A stretch of DNA of 64,000 bases. Origin: Halococcus salsus (lineage in GTDB: Archaea > Halobacteriota > Halobacteria > Halobacteriales > Halococcaceae). The stretch is from assembly GCF_009900715.1 (NCBI RefSeq), contig NZ_JAAAJC010000001.1:1-64000 (forward strand), in the 5' to 3' direction. Of this stretch, positions 8,264-16,759 are shown piece after piece; positions within the stretch are counted from its first letter, which is position 1, and each line of letters begins with the position of its first letter. Position numbers and translations under genes: made by a program. The notes beneath the pieces were generated by a model. It saw only the letters and a list, made by a program, of their open reading frames with translations. It was not told the origin of the DNA and did no database searches.

Positions 8264-9766
8264 ATGGCTGACAGACCTGAGTCGGGGATCTCTGCTGCAC
8301 TTCGGTCGGTTGTACGTGGCGCAGGCGCACAAGTCATTGGGTTAGGTGTCGCGCGAGTTCTTGGATTCATTGCAACATATCTCCTAACCCGTAGTCTGGG
8401 AGCAACGGCTTATGGCATCTATTCATACGGAAAAGTATTGCTCTCAATAACGAGCACCATCTCAAATTTTGGAACAGACCAATCGATTGTTCGTTTCGTT
8501 CCGAAATACACAAATGACAGAGCAGCACAAAACCGTACGATTGGACTAGCTATTGTCACGTCGCTTGTTGGGGGCATTATTGTTGGACTTACGCTATACT
8601 GGGTGGCACCAGTGATCTCGGAGTACACGCTCGATCGTCAATTGTTGGTGTCGATCCTCCGGTTGTTCGCAATCGCTCTTCCTGCAATGACTCTCATTGG
8701 CTGTATCTCCAGTGTCTTCCGGAGTTTGGAACTCCCCGGCTACCAGATACTTTCTGGAAATATCATTCGCCTTGTTTTCCGTGTTTTGGCTATTGGAGTA
8801 ATTGTTGCAATTGGTGCTAGTTTGGTCGGTGTTGTCGTTGCGGAAGTTATTGCAACAGTTCTCGCCCTCCTCTTTGGAATCTATTTATTTGTCAGAAAAA
8901 CTGATTTTTGGCCCAACCTCCACAGCACCAGCCCTGGATACCGAGAGTTTTACAACTTCTCTGTCCCACTCACGATGACCGACACCGGGCGGTTATTGCA
9001 GAGTCGTATTGATATTTTGATGGTCGGTATCTTTCTCCCCGGGAGTGCGGTTGGTATCTATAATCTCTCATCGGTGCTGTCGCAGGTTCTCGACATTCCC
9101 TCTGTTGCGCTCAACACAATTTACCCTTCTATCGCTTCCCGAATGTATAGCAATAACGAACGGGGAGCGTTGGAAGCACTATTTACCCGGGTTACTCGTT
9201 GGACGTTCACACTAGCGCTTCTACCGGCAGTTGGTCTTTTCATTTATTCGAGTCAAGTTCTTTCGATTTTTGGAGAGGGTTTTAGAGCAGGGATGGCGGT
9301 CCTTTCTCTGTTCGTACTTTCGTCACTCTTGAATTCCGCGACCGGGCCTACCGAATACACACTCATGATGACCGACCATCAATACCTATTGCTAGCGAAT
9401 AGATGGGGTGGGGGAATATCCAACGTCATCCTCAATTATCTATTTATCACCCGATACGGTCTCATTGGTGCCGTGTCCGCTACCGTCATTATCTCCGCCA
9501 TTGTTGACATCGCCAGCCTTATTGAGGTCTGGTACACCGAAGGACTCTTTCCTTACTCGCTAACGTTTCTTAAGCCGATCACCGCCGGTCTTGCCTGCGG
9601 AGCAGCCTTGAAAGGGTGGGAAACACTCTCATTGGTGTCGGGATTCCCGCTTTTAATTATCGGTGCTGTCATTGGTACGGTCACTTATATAATATCCTTG
9701 TTGGTATTGGGTATTGAAGAAGAGGACCGTGAGTTCCTCACAGACATACGGTCAAATATAACTTAG
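8264..9766 (+). CDS. Polysaccharide/lipid-linked oligosaccharide flippase (Wzx-type, MOP superfamily)
   Basis: This 500-residue polytopic membrane protein has an estimated 12-14 transmembrane helices. It starts with the typical GVARVLGFIATYLLTRSLGA region (residues ~27-46) and has FGTDQSIVRF near 65-75, both common in archaeal and bacterial Wzx/RfbX-like flippases; the length matches the family. It would move a lipid-linked glycan across the membrane, the step between the cytoplasmic transferases next door and the cell surface. The start is ATG 8264. Codon use is AT-rich like its neighbours. It may belong to the same family as the haloarchaeal N-glycosylation flippase candidate AglR, but orthology cannot be judged by eye. 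Confidence 0.88.
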   Translation: MADRPESGISAALRSVVRGAGAQVIGLGVARVLGFIATYLLTRSLGATAYGIYSYGKVLLSITSTISNFGTDQSIVRFVPKYTNDRAAQNRTIGLAIVTSLVGGIIVGLTLYWVAPVISEYTLDRQLLVSILRLFAIALPAMTLIGCISSVFRSLELPGYQILSGNIIRLVFRVLAIGVIVAIGASLVGVVVAEVIATVLALLFGIYLFVRKTDFWPNLHSTSPGYREFYNFSVPLTMTDTGRLLQSRIDILMVGIFLPGSAVGIYNLSSVLSQVLDIPSVALNTIYPSIASRMYSNNERGALEALFTRVTRWTFTLALLPAVGLFIYSSQVLSIFGEGFRAGMAVLSLFVLSSLLNSATGPTEYTLMMTDHQYLLLANRWGGGISNVILNYLFITRYGLIGAVSATVIISAIVDIASLIEVWYTEGLFPYSLTFLKPITAGLACGAALKGWETLSLVSGFPLLIIGAVIGTVTYIISLLVLGIEEEDREFLTDIRSNIT

Positions 9767-9863
9767 CTGCCTATATCGGTATCATAGTGGTATCCATACG
9801 GCTGGTAGGAAAAATAATACACATATATGATACGTTGTGGTACTCGGGTGGGGCGTGGCTACC

Positions 9864-10520
9864 CTAGTCCCAAGATACACCTTCTTCGATGACCCTCGCA
9901 GGTGCCCCAGCAACAAGCGTTTTCGGTGGTATGTCTCTGGTAACGACGCTCTCGCTCGCGATAACAGCACCTTCGCCCACTACCACTCCCTTTTTAATAC
10001 GGGTGCCGGAACCGATCCAAACGTTGTCGTTGATCGTAATCGGGGCTGTTGTTGGTTTCGTTTCTTCGTCCGTAAAGAGGCTATGTCGGTCGGTGTCGCT
10101 GAGGGCAACATCCCATGCGATCGAACATCGGTCTCCGATCTCGATACGATCTTCACAGAGCAATCGAAACTCTGAATTAACGAACGAATTGCCAATCGAG
10201 AAATCCCCCTCTATTCGCAGCACTGAGCCGTGCCCGATCCTCGGCAGTCCTCCACCAGCGTGTATCGTCGCATCTGATGCAACAGACAGCTTGGTTGGTG
10301 AAAAGGCGCGAGATGATGCGGGTTCGATCGAACCTACGAAAAACACGTTATCGATCTCTATATCTGAAGAATCAGCAAGGTCGACAGCCGCTTTCGAATT
10401 GAGAATTATCGACAGGGGGTCGTTCCCCGTTCGTTTGGAATAGTAGACGGTCTTTGCGAGCCCAAGAGGACCGATGCGGCGTAGGATATCTGTGTGGGTT
10501 CCTACTGTGTTTGGAGGCAT
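9864..10520 (-). CDS. Hexapeptide-repeat acyltransferase (LbH fold)
   Basis: The 218-residue protein has a left-handed beta-helix C-terminal half: IEIGDRCSIAWDVALSD, then WIGSGTRIKKGVVVGEGAVIASESVVTRDIPP and the common ending AGAPARVI. These are hallmarks of maltose/galactoside O-acetyltransferase-like enzymes. The first ~90 residues are a distinct N-terminal part without a recognisable domain. It probably transfers an acetyl or other acyl group to a sugar of the surface glycan. The gene follows the sulfatase-like gene by 12 bases on the same strand, so the two form an operon. The substrate is unknown. Confidence 0.85.
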   Translation of the reverse strand: MPPNTVGTHTDILRRIGPLGLAKTVYYSKRTGNDPLSIILNSKAAVDLADSSDIEIDNVFFVGSIEPASSRAFSPTKLSVASDATIHAGGGLPRIGHGSVLRIEGDFSIGNSFVNSEFRLLCEDRIEIGDRCSIAWDVALSDTDRHSLFTDEETKPTTAPITINDNVWIGSGTRIKKGVVVGEGAVIASESVVTRDIPPKTLVAGAPARVIEEGVSWD

Positions 10521-10532
10521 GAGTTGCTATGT

Positions 10533-11639
10533 TCAGAGATATCCAAGAGCTTCGAGCATTTCTTGTTGGCTTTTATCATTCGATTCGACTTCTATATCTG
10601 GATGGTGCGATTCTGTGTCCTTCGCTGATGTGACGAGCCATGGGACACGCCGAACCTTCGGGTGCAGCATTCCAACACGGTGCTTATAGCCCTTTTTTCC
10701 AAGAAACCGCTCGCCGAATGCCTCACCATGGTCAGCTGTGATCGCGACTTTCTCTGCTTCATAGTTCGACAACAAGGTATCTATGGCATCTATTCCTAAC
10801 TGTAGTTCTTCGAGGTACCGGTTCCAGAGGTTTCGCCTCGATAGCGTTCCATCTCGAAGCTGATTGAATGGAAACCGCTGCCAGTCCTCTAATTCTGCTT
10901 GTTCACCCGACTCAACGGCACTATAGTATGGATAATGGGGTTGAATATAGTGAACGATCATCTTCTCCGGGTTCTCGGTGCGTCCCTGCTGAATAGCCAA
11001 ATCGGTGACTAATTCTGCAGAAGGGTGAGGTCGGTCAACATGCCCTCCGGAAGGTGTTCTTGCGTCCCGCAGACTTCCTACAGAAACGAATTCGTGGAGT
11101 GCCTTTTTCGGAAGGAAATCCCATTTAGTTGGACTCCAGCTAGCGTTATCGACATCCTCTGGCAGCTTTTTTCCGTCGAGCACTTGCTCAACTAATAAAT
11201 TTCCTGCGATGTAATCTGTTCTGTTGATCTGAGCCGAGTAAGGTGCTCGAAACGTTTGTGCAGTCCATTCGAGAGTTGACCCGCCCACAGACAGACGAGA
11301 CTGCAAGGAGGCATCTCCCAACCAGCTATACCTATTTCTGTTCCTCATCTCCAACAAACCATCCAGTCGGCAGGTATCCAAAAGTATCAGCAAATCCCAA
11401 TCGTCGTCGAATACATTATCCCCTATGGGATATCTAGAAAATGCGGCAGCCTCAAACCCGGAAATTAGCGATGGGGCTCTTGATGTGACATATTCCCGAA
11501 CCATCTCCGGATTGCGTATTCCCTTAGCGATCTTGTGAGATATCGAACTCAACATGGCCACTGACCTCATCTCGCTGCCGCCGCTGATAAAGCTTGATAT
11601 CAGGTTCGATTGCCAATAGTTCTCTGTTGGATCTCGCAT
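10533..11639 (-). CDS. Sulfatase-like alkaline-phosphatase-superfamily protein
   Basis: The 368-residue protein shows the metal-site pattern of this superfamily: LLILLDTCRLDGL early, IVHYIQPHYPY in the middle and ITADHGEAFGE near the C terminus, where Asp-His binds the second metal. The usual nucleophile region is divergent (FRAPYSAQINR). There is no signal peptide or membrane segment. Related haloarchaeal genes often sit in glycan clusters, so a role in adding or removing sulfate or phospho-groups on surface sugars is likely but unproven. The start at ATG 11639 is uncertain: in-frame Met codons at 11573 and 11555 would give a family-like N terminus. It is the first gene of an operon with the acyltransferase. 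Confidence 0.75.
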   Translation of the reverse strand: MRDPTENYWQSNLISSFISGGSEMRSVAMLSSISHKIAKGIRNPEMVREYVTSRAPSLISGFEAAAFSRYPIGDNVFDDDWDLLILLDTCRLDGLLEMRNRNRYSWLGDASLQSRLSVGGSTLEWTAQTFRAPYSAQINRTDYIAGNLLVEQVLDGKKLPEDVDNASWSPTKWDFLPKKALHEFVSVGSLRDARTPSGGHVDRPHPSAELVTDLAIQQGRTENPEKMIVHYIQPHYPYYSAVESGEQAELEDWQRFPFNQLRDGTLSRRNLWNRYLEELQLGIDAIDTLLSNYEAEKVAITADHGEAFGERFLGKKGYKHRVGMLHPKVRRVPWLVTSAKDTESHHPDIEVESNDKSQQEMLEALGYL

Positions 11640-11869
11640 TTGACTTGATGCGAAATAGAAGAACTTTGTTCAGTCACAAATACGACAAATGGTGAGATAC
11701 AAAGATTGGCATTTTGACAACAGTGAAAAACAAGTAGAAAAAGTGATACGAAGGGGGTAAGGGTGCTCACTCCGATGATTGAAACTGTGTTGAATACTAT
11801 CTCGAAGGGAAACAGAACGGTGTTCAAGCGATTGTTGCGGACCAACAAGCATGTCTGGGGCTGGTACTG

Positions 11870-13093
11870 GTGACGACCGGTATCTGGCTCGTCGGCGCGC
11901 ACGGTAACGTCGCCACGACCGCGATGGTGGGCGCACGCGCCATCGCGCACGGCGTGACCGGCACCGAAGGAATGGTGACCGAGCGCCCGCCGTGCGACGC
12001 GCTCGATCTTCCCGATGTGGATTCGTTGGTCTTCGGTGGGCACGACGTCCAGTCCGGGAGCGTCGTCGAGACGGCCGAGGCTCTTCACGAACGGAACGGC
12101 GTACCCGGCCGTGCGGCGCTCGACGCGGTTCGCGACGACCTCGCCGCCATCGACGACCGGATCGAGGTCGGGACGGCGCGGAACTGCGGGACGACGGTCG
12201 AGCGCCTCGCCGACGAGGCCGCGGACGAGGGGGGTTCTTTGCGAACGGTCACCGAGGAGATCCGGGCCGACTACGAGGCGTTTGCCGAGGCCAACGGGTT
12301 CGACCGGGTCGTGGTGGTGAACGTCGCCTCCTCGGAACCGATCCCGCACGACCCCGCACGGTACGACACCGTCGAGGCGATCGAAACCGCCCTCGACGAT
12401 GACGACCCACTCCCGGCGAGCTCGCTCTACGCCTACGCCGCGCTCAGTGGTGGGTACCCGTTCGTGAACTTCACGCCGAACGCCGCGAACGCGCTCCCCG
12501 GGCTCCGCGAACTCGCCAAGCGCGAGAACGTCCCGCACATGGGGCGCGACGGGAAGACCGGCGAGACCCTCATGAAGTCCGCGCTCGCGCCGATGTTCGC
12601 CGACCGCAACCTCCGGGTGGAGTCCTGGGAGGGCCACAATATCTTGGGGAACGGCGACGGCGAGGTCCTCGAGGACGAGGAGAACAAGGCCGGAAAGCTC
12701 GACAGCAAGGGCGGCGTGCTCGACGGGATCCTCGACGAGGACTTCCACAACCGCGTCCGGATCGACTACACGCCCGCGCTCGCCGACTGGAAAACCGCCT
12801 GGGACGACATCCGGTTCCGTGGCTTCCTGGACACACAGATGAAACTCCAGTTCACCTGGGAGGGCTCCGATTCGGCGCTCGCCGCCCCGCTCGTGCTCGA
12901 CCTCGCACGGCTGGTGGCCTACGCCGATAGGCAGGGTGAGGGGGGGCTCCAGCCCCACCTCGCCTCGTTCTTCAAGGCCCCGCTCGGCGTCGACGAACAC
13001 CGTCTGGCCGCACAGTTCGACATGCTCGCCGACTACGTGGCGCGCCACACTGCCGAAACTGACGGCGGCGCGGACGCGGAGGGGGGCGTATGA
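11870..13093 (+). CDS. ino1: Inositol-phosphate synthase (myo-inositol-1-phosphate synthase)
   Basis: The 407-residue enzyme converts glucose 6-phosphate to inositol phosphate with NAD. Seen motifs: the Rossmann loop GAHGNVAT at 9-16, GGHDVQSGS near 57-65, NVASSEP, and the inositol-synthase segments FVNFTPNAANALPGL, GRDGKTGETLMKSALAPMF and GHNILGNGDGEVLEDEENKAGKLDSK. In archaea the product feeds inositol phospholipids (archaetidylinositol) and inositol-based solutes. The frame begins with GTG 11870; the ATG at 11851 is out of frame, so GTG is preferred. The stop overlaps the next start by four bases. The gene marks the return to high GC after the glycan region. Confidence 0.9.
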   Translation: MTTGIWLVGAHGNVATTAMVGARAIAHGVTGTEGMVTERPPCDALDLPDVDSLVFGGHDVQSGSVVETAEALHERNGVPGRAALDAVRDDLAAIDDRIEVGTARNCGTTVERLADEAADEGGSLRTVTEEIRADYEAFAEANGFDRVVVVNVASSEPIPHDPARYDTVEAIETALDDDDPLPASSLYAYAALSGGYPFVNFTPNAANALPGLRELAKRENVPHMGRDGKTGETLMKSALAPMFADRNLRVESWEGHNILGNGDGEVLEDEENKAGKLDSKGGVLDGILDEDFHNRVRIDYTPALADWKTAWDDIRFRGFLDTQMKLQFTWEGSDSALAAPLVLDLARLVAYADRQGEGGLQPHLASFFKAPLGVDEHRLAAQFDMLADYVARHTAETDGGADAEGGV

Positions 13094-14436
13094 CCGACAC
13101 GGGTCGAGCGGTGGTGCTCGACGTGATCGGGCTCGAACGCGAGCACGTCGACGCGGGGCTCGCACCGAACATCGCCGAGCTGGTTCCCGAGCCCGCGCGT
13201 GCGGACCTCGAGATGCCCTTCCCGGCGGTGACCCTGCCAGCCCAGTCGACCCTCGCCACCGGCCGATCTCCGAAAAATCACGGCGACGTCGCGAACGGCG
13301 AGTACGACCGCGACACCGACTCGGTGGCGCTCTGGGAACGCGACCGCGAGGGTCGGAACCGGCTCTGGGAGATGGCGAGCGAAGCCGGACTCACCACGGG
13401 CGTGTTCTGCTTCCAGCACCTCATCGGGACGAGTGCCGACGTGGCGCTCACGCCGTCGCCGATCGAGGACGAGGACAACAACATCCTCGAGATGAACTGC
13501 TGGACGAACCCTGACGGCTTCTACGACGAACTCGAAGCCGAGTACGGCCACTTCCCCCTTCACACCTACTGGGGACCCGGTGCGAACGAGACCTCCTCCG
13601 AGTGGATCCTGAACGCCGCCCGTGAGTCGGTCGAACGCTACGACCCCGACCTGCTCTGGGTCTACATCCCCCACCTCGACTACGCCGGCCTCGCCCACGG
13701 CCCGAGCAGCGACGAACTGGCGGACGCCATCGGGGTGGTCGACGACCTCGTGGGAGGGTTCCTCGACTCGCTCCGTGGCGACGACCGCTGGGACGAGACC
13801 GCGGTCCACGTCGCGAGCGAGTACGGCTTCCACGACGTCGACACCCCGATCTATCCGAACCGTGCGCTCCGCGAGGCAGGGCTTCTAGAAGTCCAAGACG
13901 ACGGCGAGGGCGGCGAGGAAGTCGACTTGGAGGGATCGAACGCGTTCGCGATGGTCGATCACCAGGTCACACACGTCTACGCCGACGAGGGCGCGGTCGA
14001 CGACGCCCGTGAGGCCCTCTCGGACCTGGATGGCGTCGAGCACGTGCTCGGCGAGAGTGGTAAAGAGGAGTGGGGCGTCGCCCATCCCAACGCGGGGGAT
14101 CTCGTGCTCGTCGCCGAACCCTCGGCGTGGTTCCAGTACTACTGGTGGCACGAGGACGAGGACGCGCCGTTCTACGCCCGCGACATGGACATCCACGCGA
14201 AACCGGGCTTCGATCCCGTCGAACTCTTCTTCGGCGACGAGGGACTGGTCTCGCTCGACGCCACGAAGGTCGGCGGGTCACACGGCCGCGGGGACGTCGA
14301 CGGATTCTACGGGATCGGTGGTCCGGCGGCCGACGCGTCGATCCCGGACACCGTCGACGCGCGGGCCGTCACGCCCACGCTTGCCGACCGTCTCGGGGTC
14401 GACGTCGAGATGGACTTCGAGCGCGACCCGCTCTGA
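13090..14436 (+). CDS. Alkaline-phosphatase-superfamily phosphodiesterase/nucleotide pyrophosphatase-like protein
   Basis: The 448-residue protein fits the type I phosphodiesterase/nucleotide pyrophosphatase group: a metal-binding Asp in VVLDVIGL, the nucleophile region FPAVTLPAQSTLATGRSPKNHG at about 40-61, IPHLDYAGLAHG with Asp and His ligands, VASEYGFHDVDTP, and GGSHGRGDVDGFYGIGG near the end. There is no signal peptide, so it is probably cytoplasmic. It overlaps inositol-phosphate synthase by ATGA, implying translational coupling and a linked role, perhaps in making or trimming an inositol- or phospho-containing compound. Related proteins occur with UbiA-type prenyltransferases in the bacterial ebo cluster; that link is inference. 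The substrate is unknown. Confidence 0.78.
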   Translation: MTDTGRAVVLDVIGLEREHVDAGLAPNIAELVPEPARADLEMPFPAVTLPAQSTLATGRSPKNHGDVANGEYDRDTDSVALWERDREGRNRLWEMASEAGLTTGVFCFQHLIGTSADVALTPSPIEDEDNNILEMNCWTNPDGFYDELEAEYGHFPLHTYWGPGANETSSEWILNAARESVERYDPDLLWVYIPHLDYAGLAHGPSSDELADAIGVVDDLVGGFLDSLRGDDRWDETAVHVASEYGFHDVDTPIYPNRALREAGLLEVQDDGEGGEEVDLEGSNAFAMVDHQVTHVYADEGAVDDAREALSDLDGVEHVLGESGKEEWGVAHPNAGDLVLVAEPSAWFQYYWWHEDEDAPFYARDMDIHAKPGFDPVELFFGDEGLVSLDATKVGGSHGRGDVDGFYGIGGPAADASIPDTVDARAVTPTLADRLGVDVEMDFERDPL

Positions 14437-14451
14437 GCCGGTTTCGATGGG

Positions 14452-15165
14452 TTACTCGACGGTGTTTGTGAGGGTTCCGACGCCCTCGTAGGTGATCGCG
14501 ATCTCGTCGCCGGGTTCGATGAGGCCGGGATTCGCCGGGCTGCCGAAGGCTATCACGTCGCCCGGTGCGAAGGTGAACCGCTCCGAGAGGAACGAGACCA
14601 CCTCGTGGGGGTCGAACAACATCTGCTCCGTCGTGGCCTCCTGGCGCACCTCGTCGTTGATCACGGTCTCCATCTCGATTTCTGAAGGGTCCACATCGGT
14701 CTCGATCCACGGGCCGAGCGGCGCGGAGCCGTCGAAGGCCTTCCGCGCGGTGCGGCCGTCCTGGTCGAGCGCGTCGAGGTCGTTCATGACCGTGTAGCCG
14801 CGCACCACGTCCGTGACCTCCTCGGGCGTGAGGTTGGTACACGGCTCGTCGATGACGGCCGCGAGTTCGCCCGCGTAGGTGAGTTCGTCCGTGAATTCGG
14901 GGTACTCGATCGGACGGTCGGGCGGATGGCGCGAGACGGGCGGTTTGATGAAGAAGTCCGGTCGGTCGGGTTTGTCGTAGCCCATCTGGTCGATCGTGGC
15001 CGCGAAGTTCCGGCCCACACAGAAGAAGGCGGACGGCTCGCAGGGGGCGAGGAGTTCGACGTCGGGCGCGTCGAGTGGGTAGCTCGTGCCGTTCGCCATC
15101 ACTGCGCCGCCGTCGTGTTCGCCGGCGACGACCCCGTCGGTCGTCCGAGCGCGTGCGAGTCGCAT
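14452..15165 (-). CDS. Fumarylacetoacetate hydrolase (FAH) family protein
   Basis: The 237-residue single-domain FAH-fold protein carries CVGRNFAATIDQMG (family: xGxNYxxH-like opening), the metal-binding ELAAVI near residue 95, GYTVMNDLDALDQDGRTARKAFDGSAPLGPW and FAPGDVIAFGSPANPG. Family members are hydrolases, decarboxylases or isomerases of 2-keto acids such as oxaloacetate or acylpyruvates, using Mg or Mn held by Glu/Asp. Here the usual NDVSARD is replaced by NDLDALD and a Tyr/His-rich active-site loop looks altered, so the exact reaction is open. It converges on the gene at 13090-14436 with 15 bases between them. The start is ATG 15165. Confidence 0.85.
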   Translation of the reverse strand: MRLARARTTDGVVAGEHDGGAVMANGTSYPLDAPDVELLAPCEPSAFFCVGRNFAATIDQMGYDKPDRPDFFIKPPVSRHPPDRPIEYPEFTDELTYAGELAAVIDEPCTNLTPEEVTDVVRGYTVMNDLDALDQDGRTARKAFDGSAPLGPWIETDVDPSEIEMETVINDEVRQEATTEQMLFDPHEVVSFLSERFTFAPGDVIAFGSPANPGLIEPGDEIAITYEGVGTLTNTVE

Positions 15166-15234
15166 AACGGACTCCCCTCACGAGGCGAACATAGCGCTTT
15201 CCCTCGCTCGATCCGCGGCTGGGTTCGGAACGGA

Positions 15235-15930
15235 TCAGGCCGGTGCGGGGTCGACGAGGGCGGGCGAATCGTTCGCGGGGTTGTTGACCGCCGTCGAGAC
15301 GGGGTAGGCGTCCATCGCGCCCTCGTAGGGGTGGAGCACGTCGGTGCCGCCCTCCGCGAGCCACCGCTCCTCGTCCGCCGGGTCGAGCACGACCGCCATC
15401 CGGTGATGAAGGTCGCTCACGACCTCGTTCGGCTCGGTGGTGACGATGGTGAACGTCTCGACGGTGTCGGTCTCGCGGCTCGGCTCGTCGTCACCGCCGA
15501 ACTCCGCGAGCCCGGTCTGTTTCTGCGGGGGCTGCCAGCGCTCGTAGAGGCCCGCCATCGCGAACGGGGCGTCGTCCTCGAGCCGCACGCGGTAGGGCCG
15601 TTTGCCGTCGTCGGTTTCCGTCCACTCGTAGAAGCCGTCGGCGAGCACGAGACATCGCCGGGACTTGTAGGCACCACGAAAACTCCGTTTCTCGTCGATC
15701 GTCTCGGCCCGGGCGTTGATGAGGCGATTCCCGATCGACTCGTCGTCGGCCCAGCTCGGCACGAGCCCCCAGCGGAACTCCTGGATGGCCTCGGGCGCGT
15801 CGTTCGTGACCACGGGCAGGTGCTGGCCGGGTGCGGCGTTGTATCGGGGCTCGGGCGAGCGCTCGAATCGCGCGCCGAAGCGGTCTTCGAGGTCCTCGGG
15901 CGGCGTGAAGAGGGTGTAGCGTCCGCACAT
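15235..15930 (-). CDS. SRAP/YedK-family abasic-site DNA-protein crosslinking protein
   Basis: The 231-residue protein starts MCGRYTLF, with Cys2 as the conserved nucleophile that links covalently to abasic sites in single-stranded DNA once the Met is removed. Other conserved elements are RYNAAPGQ (Asn31), FRWGLVPSW (53-60), NARAET (72-77), GFYEW (Glu102), and HHRM with His175. The frame stays open well above the start, but only the ATG at 15930 puts Cys at position 2, which settles the start. The family protects abasic sites during replication (human HMCES, E. coli YedK). The C terminus ends in a short Pro/Ala tail. Confidence 0.92.
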   Translation of the reverse strand: MCGRYTLFTPPEDLEDRFGARFERSPEPRYNAAPGQHLPVVTNDAPEAIQEFRWGLVPSWADDESIGNRLINARAETIDEKRSFRGAYKSRRCLVLADGFYEWTETDDGKRPYRVRLEDDAPFAMAGLYERWQPPQKQTGLAEFGGDDEPSRETDTVETFTIVTTEPNEVVSDLHHRMAVVLDPADEERWLAEGGTDVLHPYEGAMDAYPVSTAVNNPANDSPALVDPAPA

Positions 15931-16060
15931 GGGAGAGAGTGGGTTGCGACGGGAATAACCCCGTCGGCCGTGCCTCTCGGCGATGCAGTAGCGGTCGGTG
16001 GTGAGCGTACTACGATCGAAGCTCGAGACGAACGAAGTACGCACCACGAACGCCCGACTG

Positions 16061-16067
16061 TTTAAAT
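16061..16067 (+). promoter_or_regulatory. TATA box of the VapBC-like operon
   Basis: TTTAAAT starts 30 bases before the ATG at 16091, the spacing expected for a leaderless haloarchaeal transcript beginning at or next to that ATG. It supports 16091 over the upstream in-frame start at 15998. Confidence 0.6.
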
Positions 16068-16090
16068 CGGATCGGGACGAAAAAGCGGAT

Positions 16091-16240
16091 ATGAGTCTGA
16101 TCGCCGATGATTTCGCCGAGTTCGTTCCGGACGGGGACGATGACGACGACCGTCCGCTCGGCGACGCCCTCGCGTCCCTCGCGATAGATATCGACCTCGA
16201 TTCGGTCGAGGTGGTCCGGGACCTCCGCGAGCGACCGTGA
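16091..16240 (+). CDS. Probable VapB-type antitoxin
   Basis: This 49-residue, strongly acidic protein (MSLIADDFAEFV, a run of five Asp, then an LASLAIDIDLDSVEVV helix) lies directly upstream of a PIN-domain toxin and overlaps it by GTGA. I do not recognise a DNA-binding fold, and the size is small for a classical AbrB- or RHH-type antitoxin. The antitoxin call therefore rests on context, size and charge. A TATA box 30 bases upstream points to a leaderless start at 16091. Confidence 0.6.
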   Translation: MSLIADDFAEFVPDGDDDDDRPLGDALASLAIDIDLDSVEVVRDLRERP

Positions 16241-16623
16241 ACTGTTTCGTCGATACGAACGTCCTCGTTGCCGTCGTGACCGCCGAGGACGGGCGTGCCG
16301 AGACCGCAGTCGCGGTGCTGAACGAACACGAAACCTGCACGTCCGTCCTGAACCTCATGGAACTCCGAAGCGTCCTCTCGAAGAAGAAACGCTTCGAGCG
16401 CGACCGTATCGAGGCGATCGAAGACCGGATCGTCGACCACGCTACGATCTCGGTTCTCGACGCATCCGACGTCCTCGCTGCAAACCGCCTCCAGCGCGAG
16501 ACGTATCTCTACCCGATGGATGCACTGATACTCGCTGCAGCCGAGGCCGCCGATGCAACGCTCGTCTCGTTCGATGCGGAGCTGCGGGAACACGGGGCGA
16601 AATCACCGGAGACGGTACTGTAA
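16237..16623 (+). CDS. vapC: VapC-type PIN-domain ribonuclease toxin
   Basis: The 128-residue protein is a complete PIN domain: Asp6 in FVDTNVLV, Glu42 in LMELRSVL, Asp95 in YPMDALILAAA and Asp113 in LVSFDAEL make up the acidic Mg-binding quartet. VapC toxins cut RNA, usually tRNA or rRNA, and are blocked by the partner antitoxin. The GTG start overlaps the stop of the small acidic gene before it, which fits a toxin-antitoxin operon. No signs of decay are visible. Confidence 0.85.
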   Translation: MNCFVDTNVLVAVVTAEDGRAETAVAVLNEHETCTSVLNLMELRSVLSKKKRFERDRIEAIEDRIVDHATISVLDASDVLAANRLQRETYLYPMDALILAAAEAADATLVSFDAELREHGAKSPETVL

Positions 16624-16759
16624 CTGGCGGGGACGACGGTGGTCGGGTGACGAACGGATTCACTGATCTCGTCATGGCGACGACCGGGATGGTTCGCTCC
16701 CGTCCGTCGTCGGCCAAAGTATAAAGCTCTGAACGCCGTATTTCGGCCCGTCAGTCGCT

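Noticed and set aside
15931-16090. In-frame extension of the SRAP gene and an earlier start for the antitoxin
   Set aside because: SRAP needs Cys at position 2, which only ATG 15930 provides; the antitoxin start at 16091 is set by its TATA box.
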